The notes below the pieces were generated by a model. That model made no database searches and was not told the DNA's origin. It was given only the letters and a program-made list of their open reading frames with translations. A DNA stretch of 64,000 nucleotides from Macrobrachium rosenbergii (Eukaryota > Arthropoda > Malacostraca > Decapoda > Palaemonidae): NCBI RefSeq assembly GCF_040412425.1, contig NC_089766.1:51814372-51878371 (forward strand). The letters are read 5' to 3'. This document shows, piece by piece, positions 1 to 12,654 of the stretch (its first letter is position 1; every line of letters starts with the position of its first letter). The position numbers and the translations under genes were made by a program.

Positions 1-1080
1 GGCGTCAACATAAGAAGACTTGAAGTGCTAAAGCGAGGATTAACAAGCGTTTGAAGCGTCCTGGCGAAGCGCGTCACAGAGGCTCCATGGCAAGTACGGG
101 AAGAGCTTACAGCGTTGTGGCAGCGGCATTATAGAAAACATACTGGTTATTGAAGAAGAGAGTCAAGGTGAGAGGTGGTGAAGCGTGAGAAGTTTAACTA
201 GTTTAAGAGCAAGAACGCGCTCCTGGTGTGTATCAAGAGAAAACGGCCAACTCTTCAAATCGGGGAAGATGAGTAGGAAGTTTTCAAGAAGCCTCTGCGA
301 TTTAGCACATCGAAGAAACGTAGCAGGTGACGAAGGTGAAGGCCTTACTTCTTAACAGGCAGATGCAAATCCTTGAAGGCCTGTCCTTTCTGCAATGAGA
401 GTATCCAGCTGTTGTTGCAAGCCCAACAAAATCTTACGTGTTGGAGAAACCACTCTCTCAGGAGAAGGGCTGAACCTGCGAGAAGGAGAGGGCAGTTTGA
501 GACGTCTTCTTCCTTCTCACCGGAGAAGAAAGCTCCAGCCCTTGCCTTAGCGCGACTGGGGTGTCGAGGTTGCCAGAGTCATCATCCAAAAACACTTTAA
601 ACTTCTTCTTCTGGGAGGAACATCCAAAGACCGAAACTTTCAGGAAGAGCACAAAACGTCTAGAGGAAGAGGACATGAAGCGTCCCTCTCCTCTCAAGCT
701 TCTCTTAAGAGGGTGGAGAGTCCAACCGAGAGCTCCAACCCCGAGTGGGGGGAGGACGTGTCGGAGGACGAAGCAATCTTCATGGATGCGTGCCTGAGCA
801 CGATCCCTGGCAGCCTGGGTGGAGTCATCAGGACCTTTAAAAGGAACGCCAGATCGGTGGGAGTCCCGTAAGGTTCTTGCCAAAGGCTTTCGACATGCCC
901 CCTCCCTGATCCTGGGAGTTCGGCAGAGGTCCAGGCCTAGAAGCATTATAGGGTAACGATCTGACGCCCCCTCCACAACACTAGGGGCACTAACACAAAT
1001 AACACTTTGCGCTTGAAGGGCATTCACTTTAGTTTCAAGAGCACGCATTGACTCTACTGAGAGCCAGGAATTACCTTCTG
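1..1080 (-). pseudogene. possible retroelement gag-like remnant
   Basis: A minus-strand reading frame from about 1048 to 458 starts with a short helical stretch (RALETKVNALQAQ) and then a serine- and arginine-rich segment. It resembles the start of a retroelement gag protein, and the DIRS-like element to the right runs on the same strand and has a similar helical word (SLEARV) near 5400. No zinc knuckle or conserved domain is visible and the other frames are also partly open, so this is a weak call. The first 360 bases hold nothing else I can recognise. Confidence 0.25.
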
Positions 1081-1758
1081 CAGCAACAAAACAGGGTTAG
1101 TACTAAGGGTTAGGACTAGAACAGGGTTACTAACATGAGAAATCCCTGACTGTCCATTCTACAGATGCACTCCTGGAGGAAGATTTCCTCAACCTATCAC
1201 GCTCCAATTTTAAGCATATAGGATTCATATTTCTTCCACTCACCCTTCAGATAATCCCTCACATTCATTACAACGATTATCATAGAACATTCCATACCCT
1301 ACATTTCATACATAAAAGTGAGGAATCTATCAAAGCTCTTCGATAGCCTCACCTTACATTCACCCAAGCTACAGACACGATAGCTAGAGGTAAGACATCT
1401 TATTAAAGAAAATCAAAAGCAAAATCAAAAACGGTCCAGAAGAGCGTATGCCAAGTCACAGATCCCAGTCGAATACCAAAAACAACCAAAATACTCTGAA
1501 GTGACAACAAATTTGGAAATCCAAATGGCGGAGGAACTGACAACAGGTGTTGACAGTCCGGCAACAGAGAAAATCTGAATAGAAAATGGGAATGGAAGCC
1601 TGATACCCGTCCTCCCATTGGCGGGAATGTGTACTAACCACCTGACCATGCCACTGGGGAAGGCAATGTTTGAAATTCTGTCGGACTTGGAGATTACAGC
1701 TGCATATATATCTGACAGGTAAGTCTTGAACAAATTGAACTTCTGGGTCAGCACTTCT

Positions 1759-2649
1759 TCACCATGCTGAAGGGAGGGAAGCGTAAAGATGATTACCAGT
1801 CCTGCAACATGGCATCTGTTGTCTCATGAACAAAATATGCATACCTGTGGACAAGTGTTCATTCCGTTGGTAGGACCTGTTTTCCTCGACTCTGTAATTT
1901 GTCCAAGGACGTTCAATTTGCCGTGAATGAACCGAGTCACTAAAAAGTCTTGTTGCTCCTTGCCCAAAGAAGAAGTTCCTTCGTCGCTCACCGTTGAGAG
2001 TGAAAGAATGAGTCCCCTTCTTGGTTCTTGATGTACGCCAGAGTGCGGTCATGCTGTCCGAAAAACCGCTACAGTTTTGTGGTAGGTTATCGTTGCAAAA
2101 TGTTAGAAGTGCAAGATGAATTGCTTTTAGTTCCTTCACGTTGATGTGGAGGTTTCTCTCGGAAGGAGACTACATGTTCCTGATACTTCCATGTTGTTGA
2201 GAAGGGCTCCTCAACCCAGATCCAAAGCGTCGGAGAATAACGTTAGGTCGGGGTTTGTTGGAGCCAGAGACATTCCTGCCGAGAAATCTGTCTTTTGCCA
2301 ACCACCATCTGAGATCCTCTTTTATCTGGGGAGTGATGTTGAAAATGAATGGGTCCGGGGAAAAGACTTCCTGTTCCAATTGGCTTTGAGGTAGAATTGA
2401 AGTGCTCTTGAATGCAGTCTGCCCAATGGAACGAACTTCTCGATGGATGAGAGAGTTCCTAGAAGGCTCATCCATGCGTTGGCTGAGCAGGAGTTGGGAG
2501 TCATGAAGTCCTGGACTTTCAAAACACTCAGTGCGAGTATTCTTTGATGGGATGGAAAAGCCCGAAAACTCCGAGAGTCTATCACTGGTAATCCCCAAAT
2601 AGAGAATAGACAGAGTGGGGACTAACTGAAACTTCTTGAAATTTATCAA
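1759..2649 (-). pseudogene. DIRS-like RNase H region, frameshifted
   Basis: The frame at 2649-2170 contains ITPQIKEDLRWWLAKDRFLG, and the frame at 2139-1759 begins MKELKAIHLALLTF followed by FSDSMTALW. These match the layout of the RNase H domain that follows reverse transcriptase in DIRS elements (a KEDLRWW entry, an ELKAI.LAL helix and an FSDN.TAL acidic turn). The acidic residue of the first RNase H motif is not clearly preserved. The domain is split over two frames, so this is a relic. Confidence 0.65.
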
Positions 2650-2891
2650 AAGTCCTAATTCTTGGGTGAGGTAAAGTGTTTTAGAGTGTTTTCTGTGGGT
2701 CCTCCGTGCATTGAGAATTTGATGGCTCCCAAAGGAGTTAAAAAGTTAGAAGCCAGTCGTCCAGGTACAGAGAGATGTTTATCCCTATTAGATGAACCAA
2801 GAGTTGTAGAAACCATTTAGGGGCCGTGGATAGTTATCGTAAGCAGTGCATGAGAATTGAAACTGAAAGACTACGTCCTGGAACAGAAATC

Positions 2892-3525
2892 TTAACAGTA
2901 CTTCCTGGAGTCCGGATGAACTGGAATATGGAAGTAGGCATCTTGCATGTCGATCGTGACCATCCAGTCTCCCTGATGGATGGCCGACAAAACCAACTGA
3001 TTCGTCTCCATTTTGAATTTCGTTGTTTGAACTAAAAGCGGTTCAGGGCACTGACGTCCAGGACAGGTCTCCATCCTCCTGATGATTTGGGGACCACAAA
3101 AGAGGCGGTTGTAAGTGCCCCCTTGAGTTTACATTTTCCCTACTGTTCCACGGCTTTCTTTTCCAGAAGAGCTGAAACTTCTCAAGATAGGGCTGAAAAC
3201 CTCTCTGAGTCTACTGAGTAGGCTGCTAAGTTGATGGGAGAGGTTACTAATGGAGGTTTTTCCTGGACAGGGGATTGTATATCCTTCTCTTAAAACCTTT
3301 CAGTAACCACGGTTCCACATTTTTCTTCTCCCATACTGGCCAGAAATGTGACAGTCTTGCTCCCACTGGGACACAGAGGACTGGAGTCTCATTTTCTGAT
3401 GTTGACTTGTTGAATGGTTTCCTAGATGGTTTGGAGGTTCGGAGGTTGGTTCTAGGTCGGGACTGGATGCGGCCTCTACCTCCTCGAAAGGGATGTTGCT
3501 GCAGGGGAACGACAAGGAGTTGCAT
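2892..3525 (-). pseudogene. DIRS-like reverse transcriptase, N-terminal half, frameshifted
   Basis: Read on the minus strand, the frame at 3525-3247 contains PVGARLSHFWPVWEKKNVEP, the usual entry to a DIRS reverse transcriptase. After one or more frame changes the frame at 3074-2892 gives FKMETNQLVLSAI and then GDWMVTIDMQDAYFHIPVHP, which is the first catalytic aspartate block (motif A, normally SIDLKDAY). The YxDD block expected further downstream is not visible in an open frame. The protein is broken by frameshifts. Confidence 0.65.
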
Positions 3526-3780
3526 CTGGCTCTTGGTGAAACTTGTTCTTTTGTGGATTGAGTCTTGAGGTCTAGAGTTGATTTCTTTTGAAAATCGACT
3601 GAAATCTGATCTATTATATCTTGTGGGAACAGATTATCCTTGACTAAAGGTGCAAACAGAAGTGAAGAACGTTCTGATGGGGAGACACCTTTTGCTGTTG
3701 AACGAGCACCACAAATCTCGCTTCTTGAGGACTCCGTTGTATAGATGGTAGCTAGCTCTACTGCTCCATCTCTAACAGCT

Positions 3781-4371
3781 CTATCTGTGCACCATCAAAA
3801 CTCCCAGCCAGTCCGATGTGAAGTTTTCTTGAAGGGACGCACAGTCTTCTATTTTCTTAGTCAAGAGCTCCCTAGTCCAGTCTAAGAAACTAAAAATCTC
3901 AAAGACTTTAAAAATATCTTTGAGAAGATGGTCCAATTCAGAGGATGTGAAAAGAATTCTGGCTGAAGCGAAAGCTGAACGATGAGAAGCATCTATGATA
4001 CTGGAGAAGTCTCCTGAGAGGAGGCAGCGCCTCCCAAGGACGGAGCTTCTCCAGTTGCATAAGACAGATACTTCTGTCTTATTTCTTGAGGAAGGAGAAC
4101 AAAAGACTGCTTCCCTGACTTTCCTTTTCTCTGCAAGCCAGGCATCCATACGGCCGAAAGCTTTCTTCTGCAATGACGAAGACAACACCAGGCGCGGAAG
4201 TCTTAAGTACCTGGTGGTTGACGCATGCTCAGGTAGGCTGAACCCAGAGATACTGGAATGACTGGGGAGAAGGACGACGGGTAGCAGACCAGGAAAAACC
4301 TGAGTAGAGTCGAGTAAAGAGAGGTGGGTTGTTCCTCTTCTACAGGCTCTTCGGCGGACAAAACAGGGCAT
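3781..4371 (-). pseudogene. DIRS-like gag fragment
   Basis: In the C-terminal half of this 196-residue frame the words SAFASARILFTSSELDHLL and FLDWTRELLTKKIED resemble the conserved helical part of DIRS gag proteins, as I remember them. The frame begins in unrelated-looking residues, so the true reading frame probably changes near 4200 and continues upstream in the frame at 4460-4203 (PLQLRLDKVLSLLEKP). It lies directly upstream of the reverse transcriptase remnant on the same strand. It is not expected to be functional. Confidence 0.5.
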
Positions 4372-5600
4372 CCTGGAGGTTCCACGGGGTCCTGTACCGC
4401 TGGAGTTGGTTTTTCAAGAAGGCTCAAAACTTTGTCAAGTCGGAGTTGAAGCGGCGCCAAAGAAGGGTCTTGAGAGGACTGAAGGAAATTCTTGCTGAGA
4501 GGTCACGAAACATAAGAAGTGGGGTTGATTGAAGATGCGCCCCCCATCGAAGAAACGGACAATGGATGGATTATGTGCGTTGAAGCACCCACTTTAGAAG
4601 CAAAAGTCATTGTCCGTGTAATTTTGGTTTCACGCCAAGGAATGGCGCTCTGTGAAGACTTACGTTCCCGCTCGAGGGGGCCAAAACGGGTTCTTCTGTC
4701 TTGGAAACTGCTGGTGTTCCCAAACAGGTAAGGCCGGAGTAGCTGCGCTCTCAGGTGATGGGCGCTCCGACAATGGTGTGCGCTCAAACGATGATGGGTG
4801 CTCGGATGCTCTGAAGGAGAAAGAGTTATCGCTGAACCGTCTGTGAACTTCTGAGGATAAACATTGTCTGGGCGTTTTCTTGCAGAGAAAGAGAGCGAGA
4901 ATCTCTTGTTGGCGAATCCCAGAAACTACAAGAAGGGAGAGGGCTATGTTCTCTCTCAGCTGCTCGCTTACGAGGCGGGGGAGAATCTGAATCCATTGAA
5001 GCACCTGGCCTTTTCAGTGGCCTAGATACAAGCAGAAAACGGTCACTGCGTTTCTTAGATGTGGGAGAGTCTGAATCACTTGAAGAAAGAGTACATGCAT
5101 ATCCAATCCTAATACCTTTCCAACGGTATTCTTCCGCAGCCTGGGATCAGTGGACAACAGGCTCGGATGAGGCGACGACTGCTCGTGGGCAAACCCCACC
5201 GACCTCCCTTGGACTGCCAGTTTGCTTCCTCCCATGTTTGCAAGGGGAGTTTAGCAGGGACCTTGGTCTAGGAGCATCAGTGGGACGAACAGCCGTCCTG
5301 TCCACTGACACATCACTCAACACAACACTATTAAATTTATCCATTAGGACTTTCACAGAAGTTCCCAATTTGGGAAACAGTATTCACAAGTAAATTAAAT
5401 TTTGATCTACCCGTGCTTCTAAGCTGGCAATGGCATTGGGTTCAGCAGAATAAGAGTTAGGTACAGGAGTGATGGGAAAAGCTGGAGGACTGGAAATGGG
5501 AGAAAAAGCTGTCACAGGCGTCGAAGGGATAGGTAAAACATCAATATCTTCCCTTGAAGAATGGCCCATACTAGCAGAAGCCTTAAGGGCCCCTGAAGCT

Positions 5601-6641
5601 GTAGCTTTCTAATTCTGTCCCTTTTCAATTTGTCTAAATGAGACTGCAAGTTTTCCATTTACCCCTGATCCCAGTCTTTACAAACGTCACAAGTCAAATC
5701 AGGGAACAAATTTTTGTTTACAAGTACAACAAATTGTATGTTGGTCGTATTTTACAAAATGTGAGTCTAGTTTTGCAGCCTTTGCTGCAGTACCTAAAAG
5801 CTGGATAAACTAGAGTCAGACATATTGGTCAAGAATTCCAAATGAATAAATACCACTCAAATTGTCCAAAAACTAGCTTGCTAATATTTGCGCTACCAAC
5901 AAAAGAGTACTTCACCATAAAAAATGATCTCAACATTCAGGTTAGAAAACCTCAGAGCCTAATAACTGGTGTTCAGTCATTAACCAGCAGAAACAATTGA
6001 GCTCCTTAGCTAAGTTGTACCTATTCTTTCTGGCTTTGGAAGATACTGGGCAACATACCTACACTCAAAACAAAAGAGTGCTAGGAATTTCAATTTTGAG
6101 ATGCTTTCATAAGTAGAAACTATAGCTATGTAATTATTTGGTAAGTTACATATATAAAACAGTAATGTACAATCCAGGAGAAATGCTCAATACGGTCCAA
6201 GTCGTTATCAAAACAACCAAAAATATTTATATGGGGTTGGGCTAAAAGACCAAAAACGTACAGTTTGATGCAGGAAACATCGAAGCAGCATGCGAACAAA
6301 AAGCAAGATGGGGATCTCAGCCTCATTTCGGGTTGGACTTGCAGCAGCGTTGCCAACGGTACTTCAGGTAACTCATTTGACAAGTTTCCTGTAAGCATTG
6401 GTAACGCTGACAGTTAATTACCCACTTAGTGGGTAAAGAAATTATGGGAATGTAGTTTGGGCTGGTCAGTGACCAGGGCTAATTCAGGTGTTCAGGGAGT
6501 GTATTGCAATGTTTAGATTTAAATAACGGAAAACAATTTTATATGATAAATTCCATAGGATACAAAATGAAACACAATAATGGTTGTCGCAGTTTCTTAA
6601 AACTGTAAAATAAATTTCAATTATGATAATTACAGCTCACT
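5601..6641. other. no recognised gene
   Basis: This stretch is AT-rich with short frames only. A 90-codon minus-strand frame at 6398-6126 has no recognisable domain. No terminal repeats, tandem repeats or promoter signals stood out. Confidence 0.5.
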
Positions 6642-6646
6642 CTTAA

Positions 6647-7437
6647 CCCTTAATGGATGGGCATCATCATACGAATATCAAAAACAGACTTTGAGTTTGA
6701 GTGATGGACAGGCTAACTCATATGAGTACTGATATTGCGCGCCATACGATTTGGAATGAATTTAGTGGGAAAGACGTTCATAACACTAATGGTCCTTAAA
6801 TGACTTATGGCAACTGTGTAGCTCAGCACAGGGCAGAGGGGATTAGCATGCCTTGAGACTTGGTTGGGGAACGTATTGCCCCTCCCTATCCCATGACGTC
6901 TTTTTATTTATTTGCTCATAAATATACCCAGAGATTGTTGTTGGTTTTAGTTCTTATCTTTTTTGATAGTATGTCAGCTATACTTGTAATTTGGCAAAGA
7001 AAAGTGCAAAGAAATATTAGAAAAAGTATGTATACCTCACAAAAAGTTACTGCATCTCCCCATCTCAGTAAATCTCGTAAATATTTTGCAACAAACATAC
7101 TCAGAATCTGTTATATACTGATTTTAGTTCTTATCTGTTAAAATATTGTGTGAGCTGTAATTATAATTTTACAAAATAAAAAAATAAATTATTAGAAAAA
7201 CATGTATAACTTGGTAAAATTAGCATATTTTTATGTTTTTATGAGTGTCTTGTAAAAGAGGGTTGTGAATAACTTTCACCTTCCTGTGGAAGGTAAGGAA
7301 AAAATTTTTATAATTTTTTTCTTATACCTTGTGCATTTGTATATCTTTCTCTTTCCATTGATGTGTTTTTTCTTAAACTGGCCAACCTTAAAGTTTGCCC
7401 CGGTCTGGTAATATATATTTAGCCCACCCCTTAAGGG
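6647..7437. mobile_element. piggyBac-type non-autonomous element (791 bp)
   Basis: The segment is bounded by TTAA on both sides (6643-6646 and 7438-7441), the target site duplicated by piggyBac transposases. It has terminal inverted repeats of about 16 bp that begin CCCTTAA and contain GGGC (left CCCTTAATGGATGGGC, right end complement CCCTTAAGGGGTGGGC, two mismatches). No transposase frame is present, so it would have to be moved in trans. The interior is AT-rich and contains a repeated word TTTTAGTTCTTATCT near 6946 and 7123. Confidence 0.65.
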
Positions 7438-7756
7438 TTAAGGCCATTTTATATTGCTTTAGTTTTCTCCGGTACCCTAAATTATCACTCATTCAAGGCC
7501 AGTATCATTTCAGAATCATCCTCATATATATAGTAATTGTATGTTATGAAAAACTGCCTTCTTATTGTGTCCACTGTATAAATGAATTGATTTGTAAGGC
7601 TTTGGGTTATTTACACAATGTCTTTCACTTCTGTATAATACATAGGCAATTTATATAGCTTAATATATCTCTGCAGTTGATTGTATTTGCTCAGCAAGTC
7701 CTCAGAATAATAGACAGGCTTACTTATGCAATGTATCTAATGACACAGCCTATAAT

Positions 7757-7916
7757 TCAGAGTGAGGGGTCATGACTCATTTAGGGGGCTCCAGGGTAGG
7801 GCAAAACCCACCGTGGGCCAGGTTGGGGTATGGCATCTGAGGTTAGGTCACAGCCTATTCCCCTCTGAAAAGGCTACTAGCCTAGGGTGACAGGGGCCCT
7901 GACCCCTCACTCTGCA
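7757..7916. repeat. short inverted repeat, 15-bp arms
   Basis: The word CAGAGTGAGGGGTCA near 7758 recurs as its complement (TGACCCCTCACTCTG) near 7901. The span is about 155 bp and GC-rich. It may be a small inverted-repeat element, but no target duplication is evident. Confidence 0.4.
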
Positions 7917-8091
7917 TTCACTCCCACTTCGTCCATTGTCCCCGGCCAGGTCGGGGCACAGCGGCCCCAGTTACGTTAGGGAGGTTAAGGTCCGTTTAGG
8001 TCACAGGAACTGGTTCCCCAGACGAAAACAAACATAACCTTTCCTAAAATGCCAAAACAAACCTAGCCAGACCTTATCCCTAAAACGGTGG

Positions 8092-8250
8092 TCCTGACCT
8101 GGTAGAGTGGGGCTTCACCCATCTGGACCCCCAAAATAACACTAAACATTGGAGACAATGGACGTAAGCACCCTGACCTGGCCAAGGGGGCTTTGCCCAT
8201 CTGGACCCCCAAAATAACACTAAACATTGGAGACAATGGACGAAAATACC
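8092..8250. repeat. two-copy tandem duplication, 79-bp period
   Basis: A unit starting CCTGACCTGG and containing CATCTGGACCCCCAAAATA and TTGGAGACAATGGACG occurs at 8093 and again at 8172, almost identical in the second half. Part of the unit (CGTCCATTGTCC in complement) also appears near 7930. The open minus-strand frame across it only reflects the repeat. Confidence 0.75.
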
Positions 8251-9314
8251 TCGATTCCATTTAGATGGTTAGGTTAACCCTCGCTGGTCTTATTTTACTT
8301 TAACGCCACAACTCGATATTGGTGATAGGCTATGCAGTGCTCTTAGGCCTCAGTCTACTCAACAGGCCTAAGCTTAATACGAGAATGACACCAAACTTAT
8401 GGTAAATTTAGAGTTACCGAGAGATCTAATCCCTTCCTTTTGTTTACCTTTTAATGTTCGTTTCCAGGGGGCCGGTGTTCGTGGGTCTTCGTTGTATTAA
8501 TATACAAATTTACTCGCTAGCCCGACTACGGTATTATGGAATGCACAAGCTGTCATAACTGGTAGAGTTTCAAGTTTATTTGCGTTTATTTAGTCGATTA
8601 ATGGGGGGATAAAAACCACCCGATTTCTACAGCAAAGCCTTCCATTGCCGGGCGTGCGGGAGGAGACCTACCACGCTTGAGAAATGAACCAGGCCTGGAC
8701 TACGAACTTGTTAGTATTAACTACACCTAATTTATATAGAAAATAACTTACCCAGACTATGAACAATAACAGAAGCTTCTCCTGTAATCAGGGAAACGCC
8801 TATTTAATACGAAACACTTGCGCCGACAACTGAGAGTCGGCGCGACAACAACTTTTGGCGTGTATTTTATTCCACGTGCTTCGAAGGGGAAGAGGAGGTA
8901 CTGCCTTTACAACGGCACGTCCTGATAAGTCCACTCCTTTCCTCTCAACCAGGGGGAAATTCCCCCCCTTGGGGGGAATGTCAGAGTTTCAGGGGGGGGG
9001 GAATTGTGACCGAGGATTTTTAGTATTATATGCATAATATTTGGAATGCACCTTTCGAGGCAGACACTTTTGGAAAGGGGGAATGACACTCTGACGTATG
9101 GTGAAAGGGTGCTTGGGCCAAATTTTGTTGGGAACCACTGCTCTATAGAATTTGCCGGTGTACTTGAGAGGAAAGATACTTTAAATTCTTTGGAAACAGC
9201 TCGCTTCTTTTGGTTTTTACAGTGTTTAATATATAATATTATTTTAGCCATTATGATGGTATTTGTAAGAATTCAAGTGTACGGTAGGTAATTGTTTCCT
9301 CGTGTCGAAAGATT

Positions 9315-9317
<3 letters not shown>
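8251..9317. other. no recognised gene
   Basis: Mixed sequence with short G and C homopolymers around 8960-9000. Overlapping short frames on both strands between 8855 and 9291 carry no domain I recognise. Confidence 0.4.
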
Positions 9318-9382
<65 letters not shown>

Positions 9383-9384
9383 TT
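9318..9384. repeat. (AT)n microsatellite
   Basis: About 65 bases of uninterrupted AT dinucleotide, followed by decayed GTATATAT units to about 9422. Confidence 0.95.
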
Positions 9385-9422
9385 ATATGTATATATATGT
9401 ATATATGTACACAGTATATATA

Positions 9423-10319
<897 letters not shown>

Positions 10320-10661
10320 AGTAAATTTGCTTGAACATACGTGTCTGCGTGTGTGCCTGCACACCAATAAGCCGTTATCCCTGATACAAGACGTACCAAA
10401 ATAAAGTAATTTCTTGTGCAGAAAACTTGTACCAGTGATTCAATATAACTAAGCAGCAATATAGATTATTAGCTGATATTCAACTTGCTTAGGCCTATAG
10501 GAAGCAGTTAGGTACCTGCGATGCTCTTTTAGACTTGACTTGCCATTTGCAAGGGAACCTTGATTAGAAGTTTGAGTGCAGAGTAATTCAAGCAAATTTT
10601 AGTGCTGCTTCGATTTAGTAAATCACGCGGCACTTTTTAAGTTTTCTGTAAAAGAAAACTA

Positions 10662-11012
10662 TTGTGCCAGCTTTATTCTGTCCGCACTCTTTGTGTCCGC
10701 CATCAGATATTAAAAACTCTTGAGGCTAGAGGGCTGCAAATTGGTATGTTGATCATCCACCCTCCAATCATCAAACATACCAAATTGCAGCCCTCTAGCC
10801 TCAGTTGTTTTTGTTTTTATTTAAGGTTAAAGTTAGCCATAATCATGTTTCTGGCAACGATAAGGGCAGACCACCACCAGGCCGCGGTTAAAGTTTTAAG
10901 GGTCGCGGCTCATACAGTATTATACCGAGACCACCGAAAGATAGAACCATTTTCGGTGGCCTTGATTATACTCTATAGCGGCTGTACAGAAAACTCGATT
11001 GCGCTAAGGAAA
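10662..11012 (+). repeat. dispersed repeat C, copy 1, with 35-bp-arm hairpin
   Basis: A hairpin at about 10722-10802 has arms beginning GAGGCTAGAGGGCTGCAAAT and a short spacer near CACCCTCCAATCAT. It is followed by a GC-rich segment (ACCACCACCAGGCCGCGG, GTGGCCTTGATTATACTC) ending near ACTCGATTGCGC. The same arrangement occurs in opposite orientation at about 61470-61745. I remember this hairpin from other decapod sequences. No coding capacity is visible. Confidence 0.7.
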
Positions 11013-11099
11013 CTTCGGGGCCTTTTTTACTTTTTTTGTATAAACTTCAGAGTCTTTGAGTGGGTGATATGTTTTAGGTTTATTTCAAAATTTCCTTAT

Positions 11100-12035
11100 A
11101 GGTAGGCACTAGGCAGCAGCGAATTGCTGTGGACGGAATCTTTAGTGAGCCGAGACCTATTATGTCTGAAGTTCCACAGGGTAGAGTTCTTGGTCCGCTG
11201 TTACTTTTTAGTGTATACAAGTGATATGGTTGTTGGCCTGGAAAACAAGATTGTTCAGTATGCCGATGATGCAATACTTGTGGCTGTAGTAAAGTCTCCA
11301 CTTTAACTATTCTTGCTGTAACTTTTAAAACACATCTGACTTTTGAGAAACATCTCATGATAGTTTCAGCAAATGCAGCAGGAAAATTAGGCATTGTAAC
11401 AGGTTTTAGGTCATTCGTCCATCCTTTACTAGAATGCTGTTCTCCGGCGTAGACGTCTGTCTGCTTCTGCCAGAGATTCATCTCTTTTAGACAGATTGGT
11501 CTGTGGTGGTAGGTTTCTGTTTCCTAACAGAAACCTACCACCACATTAGCTAACTGCTAACATTAGCAGTTATGACTTGGACCATCTACGGGCGGTCTCT
11601 TGTTTGTCAATTTTTCACAATTTGTATTTTAACGGGAGTCTTTCAGATTCACGATTGATCCTGATGCTCTTTTCCTGCCTAGATCAACCAGATTCACTGA
11701 ACAGCAGCACCTATGCGCAGTAAATATGCCTCGCCGTTGAACTGCTCAGTTCCAGAGGTCCTTTATTCCTCCTCTCACCGTTGGACTGTGGAACAGTCTC
11801 CCTACTGAGGATGTCGTGCAGTTGGAACTTCTTCTTCAGAAGTTCAAGCGAAGATGCAATGCATCACTGCCCTAATGCCATTCTCCTTGCATTTTAATAC
11901 ATTTTTATTTACGTGTTGATTTATTTTTTCTTTACCTTCTCTTACTTCCTAATGAGCACCATATTCTTTGGAAGCTTGAATTTCAAGTCAGTGGCCCCTT
12001 TGGTGGGCTTGTTCCATATGAATAGGGTTCATCTT

Positions 12036-12118
<83 letters not shown>
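11100..12118 (+). mobile_element. 5'-truncated LINE with TAA tail (Jockey/CR1-like RT remnant)
   Basis: Around 11160-11305 the plus strand encodes, with one frame change, a PQG.VLGPLL block followed by the catalytic block IVQYADDAILVA, that is, reverse transcriptase motifs B and C of a non-LTR retrotransposon. Further on (11740-11870) the frames give the end of such a protein (FIPPLTVGLWNSLP, then LLLQKFKRR). The sequence then runs through a short 3' region to ATCTTCTGAA and a TAA microsatellite at 12040-12118, which is the usual tail of this kind of LINE. It is frameshifted and 5'-truncated. The same 3' end recurs in reverse at 59850-60165. Confidence 0.7.
11502..11545. repeat. perfect 20-bp-arm hairpin inside the LINE
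   Basis: The arm TGTGGTGGTAGGTTTCTGTT (11502-11521) is followed by the four-base loop TCCT and its exact complement at 11526-11545. It interrupts the LINE coding region. Confidence 0.95.
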
Positions 12119-12119
<1 letters not shown>

Positions 12120-12232
12120 GATTTTGTCAATTATGAAAATTAGTTTTTTATGACAGCAATCTAGAGTTTCGGTCGGAAGTCATTTAGGCCGTCAGCACTT
12201 ACGACGTGCAAAATGGGCGCCGTGTCTAGTAC
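12119..12232. other. unique spacer, target of LTR insertion
   Basis: A short spacer that ends in GTAC, the sequence duplicated by the LTR element that follows. Confidence 0.5.
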
Positions 12233-12654
12233 TGTAAGGTGTCAAAGAAACGAGCAGGTAAAAGTTACTGCTACTTTATTACAGATCCAGGCAGCTTATA
12301 TTGCGGCCGACTGACGCCGGGCCGTGAGAGACAATGGAATTGACTGTGACCTGAGGTCGAAACAATAAACAATAATATGCAGTGAACGAGTACAAATTAC
12401 AATACAAAACATACAGAGCTACAATATAGATACAGTCTTGATGCCTGTGAATGAAGAAACATGTGATACACAATGTGTGACATTCGTATAAATACCATAA
12501 AGTAAAAATGATTAAAATCGTGACCTGGCACGTTTTAGGCGTGACTAATTGAGCTTGAAGAAAACGGGAAGTCACCAAAGAAAACAAGCTCAGCGGAGAC
12601 TTAATTAATGGCGCGCGCGAAACACTATCCTGGCGCCGATTTGGTGACTTTACA
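12233..12654 (-). repeat. 3' LTR
   Basis: The 422-bp LTR at the downstream end with respect to the minus coding strand, with terminal words TGTAA and TTACA. It differs from the other copy by a handful of substitutions and small indels (for example the GCGCGCGC run near 12611). Confidence 0.9.

Larger units (their letters stand above)
1400..5600 (-). mobile_element. decayed DIRS-like (tyrosine-recombinase type) retrotransposon
   Basis: Several minus-strand frames, read from 5569 down to about 1425, follow the order of a DIRS-type element: a gag-like region, reverse transcriptase and RNase H. The frames are broken by stops and frameshifts, so the element is dead. The tyrosine recombinase expected after RNase H is not recognisable; frames at 1754-1425 may be its decayed linker. 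No terminal repeats were identified, so the ends are approximate. Family assignment rests on the characteristic spacing of GARLSHFWPVWEK, GDWMVTIDMQDAYFHIP and the RNase H words, recalled from DIRS proteins. Confidence 0.65.

Noticed and set aside
458..1048. Intact 196-codon host gene
   Set aside because: No domain, opposite-strand frames are similarly open, and the neighbourhood is retroelement debris; kept only as a weak gag-like remnant.
11913..12143. Poly-asparagine frames over TAA tracts, also at 19.3, 39.2, 54.1, 59.8 and 60.9 kb
   Set aside because: Microsatellite translations without other coding evidence.
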